This document shows, piece after piece, positions 22,665-34,372 of a DNA stretch of 64,000 nucleotides. Numbering within the stretch: position 1 is the stretch's first letter; every line of letters starts with the position of its first letter. The notes beneath the pieces are model-generated. The model saw only the letters and a program-made list of their open reading frames with translations. It was not told the DNA's origin and did no database searches. The DNA comes from Aureobasidium sp. EXF-3400 (taxonomy: Eukaryota > Ascomycota > Dothideomycetes > Dothideales > Saccotheciaceae), in assembly GCA_024195585.1 (NCBI GenBank), contig SWBL01000028.1:62001-126000 (forward strand), read 5' to 3'. The translations under genes and the position numbers were made by a program.

Positions 22665-23999
22665 ATGCATCGAGTAGTATTCTCAGCTGGCCGTTCGGTC
22701 AACAATGCCAGCAAGATTTCGAGTTCGAGGACATTTGCATCAGTGAGCTCTGCTTCCAGAAATCACAAGGTTGTTGTTGTCGGTGGTGGATCTGCTGGTC
22801 TGGCTATCAGTCACCAATTGCTTCGTACTGGGAAATTCACACAAGACGATATTGCCATTGTGGACCCTTCGGCCTACCATGATTACCAGCCTGGATGGAC
22901 ACTAGTCGGTGGTGGTCTCAAGACGAAGGAGGAATTGAGAAAGCCCATGAACAGTCTTGTGGATTCGAAGTTGAAGCTGTACAACCAAGGAGTCAACACT
23001 TTCGTTCCTGAGGAGAACCTGGTTACTCTTGGCAATGGCGACAAAGTGGGATACGAGCACCTGGTTGTGGCACCTGGTATCGGAATCAAGTACGACAACA
23101 TCAAGGGACTGCCCGAAGCACTAGCTGATCAGTCAGCGCCTGTCTCGACTATCTACGGTTACGAAACTTGCGACAAGGTCTTTCGCAACATTAAGGAGTT
23201 CCGTGGTGGTGAAGCCTTGTTCACTCTCCCTACTGGTGTCGTAAAGTGCGCTGGTGCACCCCAAAAAGCAATGTGGCTTGCACTGGATCACTGGAAGAAG
23301 GCCGGTCTCTATGATCCTAGCAACGTCGCCAACTCACCCATCAAGATCAGCTTCGCAACCGCTCTGCCCGTCATGTTTGGTGTGCCCAAGTATAGCGCCA
23401 CCCTGGAGAAGTTGCGTCAGGAGCGTGGTGTCGAGGCCATGTTCCAGCACGATTTGGTTGAGATTAATGGTGACAAGGCCATCTTTGCACGTCTAGACGG
23501 TGGCGAGCAGGTCTCCAAGCGCTTCGACTTGCTTCACGTGGTTCCCAAGATGGGACCTCACGCATTCATCAAGGACAGTCCTTTGGCAAACGCAGCAGGA
23601 TTCGTCGATGTCGAAGATGCCACTCTTCGTCACAAGAAGTTCGCCAACGTCTGGTCAGCTGGTGATGCATCGTCGTTGCCTACAGCCAAGACTGCTGCTG
23701 CCGTCACATCTCAAGCGCCAGTGCTGGTACAGAACATGCTCCAGGCCATTGAGGGCAAGGAGCTCAACGCTGCCTACGACGGATACACATCTTGCCCTCT
23801 CCTGACCGAGTACGGCAAGGTTTTGCTCGCCGAGTTCAAGTACGGTGGTCAGCCTAAGGAGACATTTGCCAAGTTTGGTGTTGACCAAGCTGTTCCTCGT
23901 CGCGCTTTCTACCACCTCAAGAAGGACTTCTTCCCTTGGGTATACTACAACAACATGGTCAAGGGTACATGGGGCGGACCCAAGGGCTGGGTATGGTAA
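22665..23999 (+). CDS. hmt2: Mitochondrial sulfide:quinone oxidoreductase
   Basis: This is an intron-free frame of 444 residues. ATG 22665 is the first in-frame ATG. The Arg/Ser-rich, acid-free start (MHRVVFSAGRSVNNASK) is a good mitochondrial presequence. The FAD dinucleotide-binding motif VVVVGGGSAGLAI follows at about 37-49. The two redox cysteines of the type II SQR group are visible in GVVKCAGAPQK (about 193-203) and DGYTSCPLL. The C-terminal aromatic/basic stretch (KKDFFPWVYYNNMVKG) is the usual membrane-docking end. The enzyme oxidises sulfide at the inner mitochondrial membrane, passing electrons to ubiquinone and leaving persulfide or sulfane sulfur; the fission-yeast homologue Hmt2 gives sulfide and cadmium tolerance. 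Length is normal for the family. It lies 486 bp downstream of CYP505 on the same strand, with no reason to think the two are co-transcribed. Confidence 0.95.
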   Translation: MHRVVFSAGRSVNNASKISSSRTFASVSSASRNHKVVVVGGGSAGLAISHQLLRTGKFTQDDIAIVDPSAYHDYQPGWTLVGGGLKTKEELRKPMNSLVDSKLKLYNQGVNTFVPEENLVTLGNGDKVGYEHLVVAPGIGIKYDNIKGLPEALADQSAPVSTIYGYETCDKVFRNIKEFRGGEALFTLPTGVVKCAGAPQKAMWLALDHWKKAGLYDPSNVANSPIKISFATALPVMFGVPKYSATLEKLRQERGVEAMFQHDLVEINGDKAIFARLDGGEQVSKRFDLLHVVPKMGPHAFIKDSPLANAAGFVDVEDATLRHKKFANVWSAGDASSLPTAKTAAAVTSQAPVLVQNMLQAIEGKELNAAYDGYTSCPLLTEYGKVLLAEFKYGGQPKETFAKFGVDQAVPRRAFYHLKKDFFPWVYYNNMVKGTWGGPKGWVW

Positions 24000-24370
24000 C
24001 GAGGCACATGATTATTGCTTTTCGTTTTTTCGATTCTTGTATCATTTGCATTGCTGGAGATTGTGTGGGGTTGGGTGGATGGGATTGCGGACTGTACATA
24101 TACAGGGATAGACAAAAGTTATAGGCACCATATACTCCTTACAGGCAACTGAGATCTCTCAGACTTGAGATCAAGACTCCAATCACAATTCTCTCCAATT
24201 CGAGTTGTTGCAAGAGAGTTCTTTGTTCATGGCTTCCACGATATCTTCGATGACTTTCAGTCCGTGCGCCAACACGTCAATGGCACCATCGCGTCTACCG
24301 TCGCGTCAGGTACGCCACCAAAACCACTTTACGAAAGCACTTGTTGATGCAGCTGAGTGCGGAGAAGGGA
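24000..24370. other. Intergenic
   Basis: This 371-bp spacer lies between two + strand genes. A longer start of the downstream gene at ATG 24347 is in frame with the chosen ATG 24371. Nothing else recognised. Confidence 0.4.
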
Positions 24371-27300
24371 ATGGCGAGCCAGGAACAAAACAGCCTCGAG
24401 AGTGAGGACGGCATATCTTTACTGCATGAGAAAATCCTACAGGTCAGTTTTCGAGGCAACTGCGACCGGGGGAAGGATCGACGGCCAGGATATGCAGCGC
24501 GGCGACTAACAGCGACGTGCAGGAAAACACTCTCTTCTCATTAACCCAACCATTGCAAAGATCAAACCATGCTCCCAATCAAAATCAGCAGACACGCCCT
24601 CGCCACACGTCAAACACAAAGATTCAGCGAATGAAGCCTTCGTCTACCGCTCCTGCCGCCTCAAATCTATCTGACATGGACGAGAGAGACACAGACGAAC
24701 AACATCATGTACCCTCATTAGTCAAACATACAACTTTCCATGGCTTTCCTCTCCCTATCGACCTCGATGGCGACACGCAGCCAATGCCCTCACAGTTCTA
24801 CAAGAACTTCACCAGCTGTCTTGGTTCCGAAGGCGACACTCAACTCGACGACGAAACCGCTCCAGACACCGAACAAGAGACGCCGCAGATTGACTTGATG
24901 CAGCATTGGCCCCAGCCTACATACCATGAGCTTTCCAGCGACGAAGACGAGGAGAAAGATGAAGGTCAATACTTCCTGAGCTCTGTCGCAAGACCTACCT
25001 TCCCCAAAACACCTGCGACAGCTGGCCGTAAGCGCACTCACCGTGGAGATGTTGTACCTTCTACTACAAGCACAAAGACTCCAGGCTCAGGTGCTATGTC
25101 AGCTTTTGCTTTTGGCAATGCTCCGCTACTGAACAGTACCCAGCTGTTCCACGCAACACAATCGCCTTCGAGTCCCATTCCCAACGTTCCGAGAAGCGAC
25201 CCAGTATTGAGTCGACCAAGCCCGAATATCAGACAGAGTTCGCCTGGACAGAATCTAGCTTTCTCTTCGCCTCTGAAAGGTCTTGTACAGAGTCCAAGTC
25301 GCTCCGTCAATATGGCAGGCAGGTTGAGCCGTCCGGGTACAAGAGATGGTCTATTCCAGAATAATGCTGCTATTACGAACGCCCTGGAGAACAGAGGCGA
25401 GAATGAATGGGAATATCACGACCGCGAAGGAGTCAGCCTAGATGATCAAGTTCAGGATAGCCCGGCGAGCGACTCTATGGACGAGTACGATGAGTTTGCT
25501 CAGTCAATAAGATTCAGTCAGCGACAAGCTTCATCCTCACCCCAACCCAACCGGTCCGATGAAGAGAACGACGAAGTCGACTCTTCGAGCCGTACCTCGA
25601 CGCACTCCAGCCAGCACAATCTGGACGTCGACATGCCGCACGCCTCTGTTCCCTCAGGCCGTGAACAAAGCTCGCATCAACTACCCACCACGCAGATGCT
25701 GAGCCGGGATGCCGACACTACCGACTATGCTGTTGCCGACTCACAGCCCACACGACAGGAAGAGACTCAACTCCCACCACCCCTGGTTGAACCCTCATCC
25801 ATGTCATCTTTCGTACCCGGTTCATATCCCCTCAGTCAAACAATCCAGCGTCTGAACGGCCTGAAACGCGATGCTGCAGAGTCTTCCTCCATTCCAAAGC
25901 CACCACCATTAACTAGTCAAGTCGCTACTCAAACGCAGAATCGCCTACCGAGTAGTCCTCCTCAACTTCCTGCTGTGACCGATGAACTAGAAGAGGAGGA
26001 GGCTCTGAACATCACAAATGAAGCTCGAGTTGGAGACAACCATACAGGTGTATCGTCACCATTGCCCGACACGCGGCCTGCTCCGTCGCAGAGGACTAAG
26101 GATCTGAGAGAAAACAACCATAAGCAGAGCTCTACTGTCCCCGATACCGATCCGGCAGACGAGATTGTATCTTCCAATCGGCATCAAGAGCCGGCTGCTG
26201 GTGTGACCCACGATCAGCAGCAGGCTTTTAGCATCGGAAATGGCGCCTCTCCTGCTATCTCTTCAATTCCACAATTTGAAAAGCACCGTGCGACCCAGTT
26301 GCAGTCTCAAAGTCAAGCCCAGAACTCAGTATCGAGTACTGAGAGTCCGCGAAAAGCTGCTGGGATCCTCAACTTTGCAGATATTGCCACTGATCCTACT
26401 CCACCCAGTGCTGGTGCCAGTAAGGACCTAGACTTAGGCATTGATATACTCTCAAACGAAGATCACGACTTTATGGATCTCATGACGTCGCCGCCTGCGA
26501 AGAAGATGCGCTTGTATGGGAAGAAGGCAAGAGGATTGCAGAGGACGAGGTCGAAAGTGGATGACAAAAGTCCGATGAAGCCACAAGCTGTTGTCGAGAG
26601 TCCGGTCAAATCGGTCCTGCGGACAGTCACGTTCCATGACCACGCTTCACCCAAGAAGCAGCAGAAACCCGATGTTGAAGATGCCAACAACACTGCGGAT
26701 GCTCCTGAACAGACCAAGCCGGTAGAATTGACGCACACAGAGACAGCAAGCACTATCGACCCCAATTCGCAGCCTCACGAGCCAGTTGAAACACCACTAG
26801 ATAACTTGCCTGAGGCAATTCCTGGACCTTCGAAGGATAAGGCTGTGACAAATCTACCAGATAGGTCTGCGGAAACTGAGCAAGTTGAAGCGGCGGTAGA
26901 CCATGGAGTGCAGGGAGAAGTGCGTCAACTAACACCACCTGACAACAATGGCCAATCGACTCCACCTTCTGCTAGAAAAAGAGAGCAAGCTGGTGCATCT
27001 GCGGCGACGAACGCGCGCGACACAATGCTGGCTCTCAAGTCAGTCGAAGTGAAAACACCTATCAACAAGGGAAGGCTCGTACGGCCAAAACGGAGAAATT
27101 CCGAACAGAGTCCATTGCGAACGCCAATCTCTAGAAGGCAAGAAGCTGTGAAAGTACCAAAGTCAAAGCTGTCACACGCGCAGCGCCTCTCACCCAGCGA
27201 CGGTCCTCGACAGGAAAAGGCCATCGCGCCAGCAGATTCTGTTATTCAGGCAGTAACTGCTCAAGAAAGCACGACCACCACGACTGAGCATACAGACATT

Positions 27301-28890
27301 GCTACCGATGCGTCTATGACGGATGTCGCCTCTGAACAGAACCATGGTTATGATGAGAACACTGACGCAGCTGCTGAGATCACACAGCCTGACAGAGTGT
27401 TGGCTCTGTTCAAAGGTACCGGACAAGCATACTACCCAGCCACATGCTTGGGAGCAGCGACTCTGGACGGTCTCAAACTCCGAATTCGATTTGATGATGG
27501 CACAATCACACAGCTTGATTCATTCCTAGTACGACGCCTTGATCTGCGACGTGGTGATCAAGTCAAAGTTGACCTGCAAGGCATGCGTAGTAAAACATAT
27601 GTCGTCGTAGGCTTCCAGGACAAAGTCGAGAATGTCGAGCCCGAATCTTATCCAAAGACTGATGTCCATGGATTCGACACATTGCAACTGGTGGTTAAGG
27701 ATCGAGACAGTGTGTCAGCACCAAACCGTATCTCGGCTGCGGCATTGCTCAAGGTGCCTGTCACAAACACCTACCTCACACAAACCATGTGGGTGCGTTT
27801 CGAGGGCAGAAACTACAATTCGTCTACAGCGAGCATGACAACCATTGCTACCGGACACCCCTCCCGTCCGCAGACGCCTGTACCTCAAAACAATACCCTC
27901 ACAACACCAGCCTCGAGATCCAGAAGAGGTACAGTGACATCAATACACACTTCGACTATCCCCTCAGTGCGATCGTTGGCACGACCTGAATTCGCCTCAC
28001 CACTTCCAGCTGGCCGGGGAATATTCTCTGGCATGGCATTTGCAGTATCATACAGCGCAGACTCTCCCGAGAAGAACCGAATTCTCGAATACATACAATC
28101 ACATGGTGGCCTGATACTAGACAAAGGCTTTGATGAACTCTTCTCTGTCCGCGATCTCGGAGATGCTCCTGAAGAATCACGGTCGCCTTCATCCTCAGCA
28201 ACTGACGACGCGGATGCCTTGATACTATCGGCTCGCGCTAAAACTCTTGGTTTCGTCGCTCTCATTGCAGACAAGCATTCTCGAAGAGCTAAGTATGTTC
28301 AAGCGCTCGCACTTTCTTTACCATGTCTTTCAGGGCGCTGGATCCTCGACTCTATCGCCTCGGGCAATGTTTTACCATGGACCAAGTATCTCCTGCCAGC
28401 TGGCGAATCCGCGTTCCTCTCCGGTGCTGTGCGCAGCCGCACCCTGACACCCTACGTCCCAACAACCGTCAAGTTGGCGCAAACTATACAAGATCGCGAA
28501 AGACTGCTCCAAGGCGGTAGGGTTCTTCTCGTCAGTGCAGGAGCAGGTGGCAGAAAATGGGAAGCCAGACGTGCTTACGCCTTCCTTACCGTAGCTCTGG
28601 GCGCCAGTGTCGTTCGTAGAGTCTCAGGTCTCGACTCTGCCAAACGAATTCTTGATGCCGAAGAAGGGTGGGGCTGGGTATACGTTGAAGGCACCATTGA
28701 AGAAGCGGAAAAAACTCTCTTCCGTAATGGTAGTGTTGAAGATGGGGGAACTGCGAAGAAGGGACGTAAGAGGAAGAGGGAGGATGACGGTCAAGAGAAG
28801 ATGGTCGCAACTAGACGGGATGGCAAGGTCAGAATCGTTGGAGATGAGTTCGTGGTGCAGAGTTTGATTCTGGGGGACTTGATGTTGTAA
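24371..28890 (+). CDS. crb2: Crb2/Rad9-type DNA-damage checkpoint mediator (Tudor + tandem BRCT)
   Basis: Exons are 24371-24442 and 24523-28890. The 80-bp intron (GTCAGT donor, GACTAAC branch, CAG acceptor, phase 0) joins LHEKILQ to ENTLFSLTQPL, giving 1479 residues. The N-terminal about 950 residues are disordered, acidic and full of SQ/TQ and S/T-P sites, as expected for ATM/ATR and CDK targets. A Tudor-like domain lies at about 980-1065 (VLALFKGTGQAYYPATCLG, then RRLDLRRGDQVKVD), followed by tandem BRCT domains at about 1188-1325 (GIFSGMAFAVSYS, RWILDSIASG) and about 1350-1479. This order is that of Rad9 (budding yeast), Crb2 (fission yeast) and 53BP1: nuclear mediators that bind modified histones at breaks and activate the effector kinase. 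The short first exon is supported by splice signals and an SQ motif (MASQEQ), but the exact start is less certain; ATG 24347 is an in-frame alternative. Confidence 0.9.
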
Positions 28891-29523
28891 GAAACGGCAT
28901 TGACTTTTAGCGAGGCGTTCTGGGAATTACAGGCGGTAAGAATTGGTCTATCGAAAATGCATAATAACTTTCAAGACTAGGCATGGTGCCACTCGTGACG
29001 AAGTGAAGGAAAAGAGCGAGAGTGAGTCGTTCGTGATTGCCTTCATGCGCAAAGCATCATCTCATTTCCTCACTCCGCTACTCCGTCGCCTCATCTTTGT
29101 TTACTTTCATAGCTTCATCACATGCCTACATCCAAACAACACGTCTGGAGATTCTGCTTTCCGCTACTGCTGATCGCGCTCAGAAGTCGAAGTCCCACGC
29201 TAGACTTGCGCAACCAAAGGTACATGTCCTCGTCCTTCACTGTTCTTGCCTATGCACATTGGAGCTGATACATTGTCGCCAGGTTCCCGCATCGAAAGCT
29301 TTTTAGCTCCCACCTGAAGATCAAACAAAAGGCCATCGATCTTCCGACTAAAGACGTTGTCTCACGCGCACACTTGGCACTGAGAATAATAATCGATATT
29401 CCACAGCCGGACGCTGTCACTTCTGACCATCAATCCGGGTTCGGTTCGGTTTCTAGCCACTGCTGGTTCCTTGTTGTTGCGAAAAGTTCTGTGCCGCCAA
29501 CCTTCCTTCCACTTATCATCAAC
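28891..29523. other. Intergenic
   Basis: These 633 bp lie between the checkpoint mediator and the first BTB gene. C/T-rich patches near 29480-29520 probably belong to the BTB leader. No gene or repeat recognised. Confidence 0.4.
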
Positions 29524-30451
29524 ATGGCTACTCAGGCAGCTATAGACAACCTCTCGGCCAAAGACAATCCCTCAGCCAAATGGTCACACCACATTTGGTC
29601 AACACAAGCAGTGTCGTGAGTCATACTTCAAACTCAGCCCTGTGGAAGCTAATAAATCACAGTGACGCTGTCACCAAGTCAACCAAAATGATCACGCTCG
29701 CTTCGGCCAAAGGTGAGGCCGAGGTATTCATTCACAAGGAGCTGCTTTGCTTCTTCTCCCCATACTATTTTGCTGCACTTAATGGGAACTTTCTCGAAGC
29801 TCAAAAGGATCGCTTCGAGGTTCATCTGTCGAGCGAGCAGCTCAAGTGTTTCGTGGCTTGGATCTACACGGGCAAGTTAAGTGAACCTAGATCTTGGGTC
29901 TGCGATATTCGCCTATTCATATTCGCCGATCGGGTGAACATCATCGCCCTCCGCCGCGATATTCTTAGGGGATTCTCGGAGTCAGACGAGGTCCTGCCAG
30001 ACTATGGCGCTGTCCTACTGATGTTGAAGAACATCACGCAGCACTCGCCGCTGTATAAATGGGTGCTGGATGTCTACATTGCTCATTGGACACCCGAAGT
30101 CGCTAACGGTGATTCATCCCTATTCGACAGCTACAAGGATCCCGACAACCTGCTAGCCAACTTCATCTACCAGAACATGAAGGGTATTGCAATTCGCGAT
30201 AACTTTCAAGACCTAGACGATTTTGACGATTGTTCTTGTTGCAACAAGGTTTGCGAGTACCACGAGCACCCAAGCAAGGAAGAATGGGAAGCGAGTACGT
30301 CAAAACGCTCTGTCGGTTGTAGTGTTTGACTGACCATTGCGTAGCCTGCGGTCGATTAGAAGACTCAAAGATGCCAGCTTCGCTTGAGTGTCCAAGAGAG
30401 GCCAAGAGTCAAAACAAGGGAAAAGGCATGCATCACAACGATCTCGACTAG
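29524..30451 (+). CDS. BTB/POZ domain protein, short paralogue (BTB1)
   Basis: Exons are 29524-29615, 29663-30294 and 30345-30451, with introns of 47 bp (GTGAGT, phase 2) and 50 bp (GTACGT, phase 1), giving 276 residues. A leader with HIWSTQAVS precedes a BTB/POZ fold from about residue 38: AEVFIHKELLCFFSPYYFAA, FEVHLSSEQLKCFVAWIYTG, then the helical region to about 190. After it comes a compact Cys/His motif, CSCCNKVCEYHEH, which the second splice links to TCGRLEDSKMP. The protein ends 27 residues later in a basic, Lys-rich tail. BTB domains dimerise and often recruit Cul3 or chromatin factors. The Cys motif may bind zinc; that is inference. The gene is the tandem neighbour of a larger paralogue whose two introns lie at the same positions and phases. 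Confidence 0.85.
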
Positions 30452-31275
30452 AACCACTCAAATAGCAAATGAACAAAGGACCAGACGAGGGTGACAAGAA
30501 GGGTTGCAGAAGATACAGAACGGGCATCCAGGGGTGTCACGCTGCTGCGAGTATCGCTTTTTCGATGTCCCAAAAATGATAGTCATTGTCTACTACGCTT
30601 ATCACTACGAAATCTGTCATATTTGAGAGCTATGTTACTGAATGGCTGTTCTCGCTGCCGTCATCCTTGCGATGACTACGAGCATGGAGTTGAAGAAGAT
30701 TGAAGAAAGAGTGTCTTTGATGCCGCCGTGGAAATGATATGATTGACCATGACGAATACTGGAGAGAAAGAGCGAGTCTGATTAATGACTACCTTCATGA
30801 GAAACCTCCTCATGTGATATCTGCTCTGGAACAAGGGAACGATGCGTCGAAGTGATAGCACACTTCCCACATACTGTCGCCGGTCTCAAGATCAGCTGTA
30901 TTGTACCTTATTCGAGCACCGGGCGTGGACAACCCTGAGTCGAAAGCATGGAACCTGCCTGAAGATGGTAATTCCTGCAAGTCAGTCGTACCTTCATGAA
31001 AAGCGCATTGATGCGAAACTTCCGAGTTAGACTGTTCTTGGCTGCATTTATATTAACTCGACGCATGATGGGATTCTTGACGAAGATGCGGTCAGAGAGA
31101 TTGAGCAAGTGCGATGCACGAGCTGTGCCCCATTCGCTTTCATCTATCGCGTGCGTCTGTTTGCACCCCCGCTTTCACTCACCAATACCATAACACTCTG
31201 TCACGCTCACTTTAATCAGTATCGACTTTTTTGTTTTGTCCTTTTCTTTCCTTGACATCAATCGCGTCTCTCGCC
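30452..31275. other. Intergenic between the two BTB paralogues
   Basis: This is an 824-bp spacer. I looked for a decayed copy of the SANT-repeat exon after the BTB1 stop and saw none. A 38-codon ATG frame at 30739-30855 has protein-like composition (EYWRERASLINDYLHEK) but no recognised relative and is not called a gene. Confidence 0.4.
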
Positions 31276-33533
31276 ATGGCTGCGCCACAGGCTTGGAGCA
31301 GTCACATCTGGACTCAACAGACTTTGACGTGAGTGCCATTCATTGATGCTGCCTTCTCTTTACTCGGCGCATAACTGACTCTTTTCTCAAGGCGCCTGAT
31401 TGCTAGTGATCAGCATCAAGTTGAGATCCGCACGAATGAACGTATGCCGCAGTCATTCAAGGTCCCAAGATCTCTATTAAATCATTACTGCCCTAAACTC
31501 GAGCCTTCGCCCAATGTTCTAGGACATCCATATGTGTTCGAGACCACCCGGTCCGTGTTAACTCTATTCTTCGGATGGCTTTACACTGGCGAGATCGATA
31601 CTGTCAGCTGGTACGAACTGACAGAACTCTACTTCCTCGGCCACGCTGCGGGATGTGTTGCGCTAATGCGCTCTTCTATCTCACAACTGCAAAAAGCCTG
31701 TAGAGATGACCAGCGCAATGACACCGAGCTATTCCATTACGGACACATCTCTGTGATCGAGGAGATGGTGGGTGCATCTTCTCCGCTGTCTCGCTACGTT
31801 GAAGACACTTACTTCAACCACTGGCGTCCTTCGGACGACGATGCCGTTAGTGACGACCCATCCAAGCACCCGAAGTTAACCTCCTTCTTCAAGAAGTTGT
31901 TTGAGCGTTCATTCCAAGAGCAGAGAGAAGGCGAAAACTGCTCGTGTTGTCATGACTATTGCAAGTATCATGACCATAGTGAAGCGGAACAACTAGCGAG
32001 TAAGTTTTTCCCCATGAGCAGAATGAATTGGGACAAAGATGCTGACTGATCCAAGCATGTGGACGCCTAGCAGCTCCAACCACAGAACCCGCGACCAACA
32101 ACCCCGTTTCTGCTATCAAGCCAGCTCTTGTTTCTGTCATCGATTCGGTTCCTGCTCCTGCCATCAAGTCGGATCCTGTGGCGCGCGCGTGTCGCAACAG
32201 AAAATCCGTGCGGAGATCAGCAATCAGTGAGCTCGTACCAGAGCGCGAAGTCTCTGTGTCACACGAAACTAGAGCCACAACTTCTCGATCCGGGACACCC
32301 AGATCAAAGGTTGTCGATGACACCTGGCTGACAGTGGCGAGCCGTGCACCAGTTGGCTACCCCGATGATTATCATGGCTTGTTAACTGCCCTCCCTCAAG
32401 TCCAATCTATCAAGCCTCCTGATTGGTTGGAGAGTGGTTTAAATGCTGAGGGAGTCGACCAGCTTCCTGAGCCGGACAGAATTATTGCTGCCGCTATGAG
32501 CTGGAATGCTGAGGAGTACGCTCAGACCAAATGCAACTTCTTCAATCAGTACGATCCGACAATCCGCGACCAGGGTCGTTGGCTCAGACTCCTCAAATTC
32601 GGAGGCAGCAAACAGAAAGAGAAGAGCGAAAGGCTGTTGGCCATGTGGGGAAGTCTGGGATGGTTGGAAACTCCGGGAGCAATCGCCAACAACACGACAG
32701 AGCATCACCCGACTCCGATCGCGCCTAAAGTTCGAACACCCGCCTCACGTAGCGCCAAAAAGGTCGGGTCCGTCGAGGTTGGAGACGCTAGCATCAAGAA
32801 GGCTGCCGCATGGACGCCGCAGGAAAACGATGCGATGATCAGAATCATGGATGCCCTCGAGAAAGACCCTGCTCACGCCAATACAACCACAACACAACGC
32901 GCAGACGTGTGTAGGCTACGTCTGAAGACTCAGTTCGACACCGATCGCACATCCGTTGCTATCCTCATTCGATACCACAAGCATCGACGTGAGCGAGAAG
33001 CTGCCCAGAATACTGAGGACACCTCCACCCCGATCAACTGTGGCACTGGTGGATCTCACGATATTCTTCTCAATGTACCTCTCGCCTTGAGACTGTCCGG
33101 CACAGAATTCACAGCGATTAACGATCCTGTTCGCAACACTGTCACGAATGAGCAACGCGTTGACAGCGCCGATCCAACTCTGATTGATGATGCGAAGAAG
33201 CGTTCTGAGCGTTGGTCCGAACAAGAAATCAAGGCTATGACCGAGATTCTAAAGGAGATCGACGAAGATCCAAGTCTGGCGGTCTTGAATCTACGCGACC
33301 GATTTGCGGTGTGCAGTGCACGACTCCTGTCCAAGCATGGAATTGAGCGAACTGGTGCCAGCATCAAAATGCGTTGGAAGAGACTCAACTCCTCAAACAA
33401 CACCCCGGCAAAGAGAAAGAACGACGAGATTGATGAACTCGGCGACGACTCTGAACCGTTGTCGACTCGTCAAAAGCGTAGACAAACAGTTTCGAGGTTT
33501 GTCGCTGAGCTGTTTGATGGTGAAGAGGAGTGA
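31276..33533 (+). CDS. BTB/POZ protein fused to tandem SANT/Myb-like repeats (BTB2)
   Basis: Exons are 31276-31328, 31392-31999 and 32056-33533, with introns of 63 bp (GTGAGT, phase 2) and 56 bp (GTAAGT, phase 1), giving 712 residues. HIWTQQTLT leads into a BTB fold (about 20-190; SVLTLFFGWLYTGE), then the Cys/His motif CSCCHDYCKYHDHS (about 201-214). The last splice restores TCGRLAAPTT, matching TCGRLEDSKMP of the neighbouring paralogue, which strongly supports joining to the long third exon. That exon has a Trp-rich region (about 370-430), then two similar SANT/Myb-like repeats at about 471 (AAWTPQENDAMIRIMDALE) and about 605 (RWSEQEIKAMTEILKEIDE), each followed by D-P, V-C-x-x-R-L and R-T. 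Basic NLS-like stretches (KRKNDE, RQKRRQT) close the protein. A nuclear, DNA- or chromatin-binding regulator is inferred. The alternative is two adjacent genes. Confidence 0.78.
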
Positions 33534-34372
33534 GATAGTCATGTCTAGGATGATGATGTCCAATGAATAACGAAGGGGTCCTGGATGTGGTGTAAGACCT
33601 TAGAGTAGCTTGCGAAGACCAGGAAGAACGAGAAGGAAACCGAGGACGAGCAGAGCAAAGCAGCCTCTTTGTAGATGTAAAGCAGAAAGTAGCTGTATCC
33701 ATGCATATCTTAGTCATACAAGGCTTGCCTTTAGCTGCGACACAACCTCATCCACTGAGATATCCTGAAAGATAGCATAGAATGGACTCTTCGTGGCAAC
33801 GCATATAGAATCACATGATCTCCTTCGACAGTATAGGTCTCTCAAGAAGCGCGAACTTTTGACGCCAGCTCTACCAGACACCACTCAAGATCGAAGAAAG
33901 GATTGTGGATTCAAACAGCTTGACAAAGGATCGTGGCCGTGTAGAAGCTGCTTTTTCTCATTGCAAAGACAGCTCGTCCTTTGGCAAATGTAAGATGTTT
34001 GTGCAGCGAAGAAGGAAAGACCAAAGGAGACAGCAAACGAAGCCTGCCAGAATGATAAGAGTATAACGCTCGGGCCAATTCAACGATTGCGTCAGCAAAA
34101 AGTCACTGCGGGGAATCTGTAGAAAAATGCAAAGAAAACAAAGAATTTCCTTTTTTCTTCTCAACTCTCCTTTTATCTTTTTCGGCTTTTTTTCCTTTGT
34201 TTCTTTTCACAAGGGCAGCAACCAAGAAGTGAACGTTTATCAAACACCTTTTTATTGTTCACTCAAGACACAAATAACCTTCTGAGACTTTATATTCTTC
34301 CATCTTCCTACTCTTCAATCTGTTGCAAATCTTCTATCGACAGCAACAAGAACACAAAAGTCACTGCACAAA
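33534..34372. promoter_or_regulatory. Intergenic with pyrimidine-rich promoter/leader
   Basis: This is an 839-bp spacer. From about 34145 to 34210 the + strand is almost pure C/T with long T runs, ending about 165 bp before the ATG at 34373. Such CT blocks are typical of strong fungal promoters and leaders. No gene seen in the rest. Confidence 0.45.

Noticed and set aside
30739..30855. 38-codon ATG frame between the BTB genes
   Set aside because: Protein-like composition but too short, no homologue recognised and no similarity to the BTB or SANT exons.
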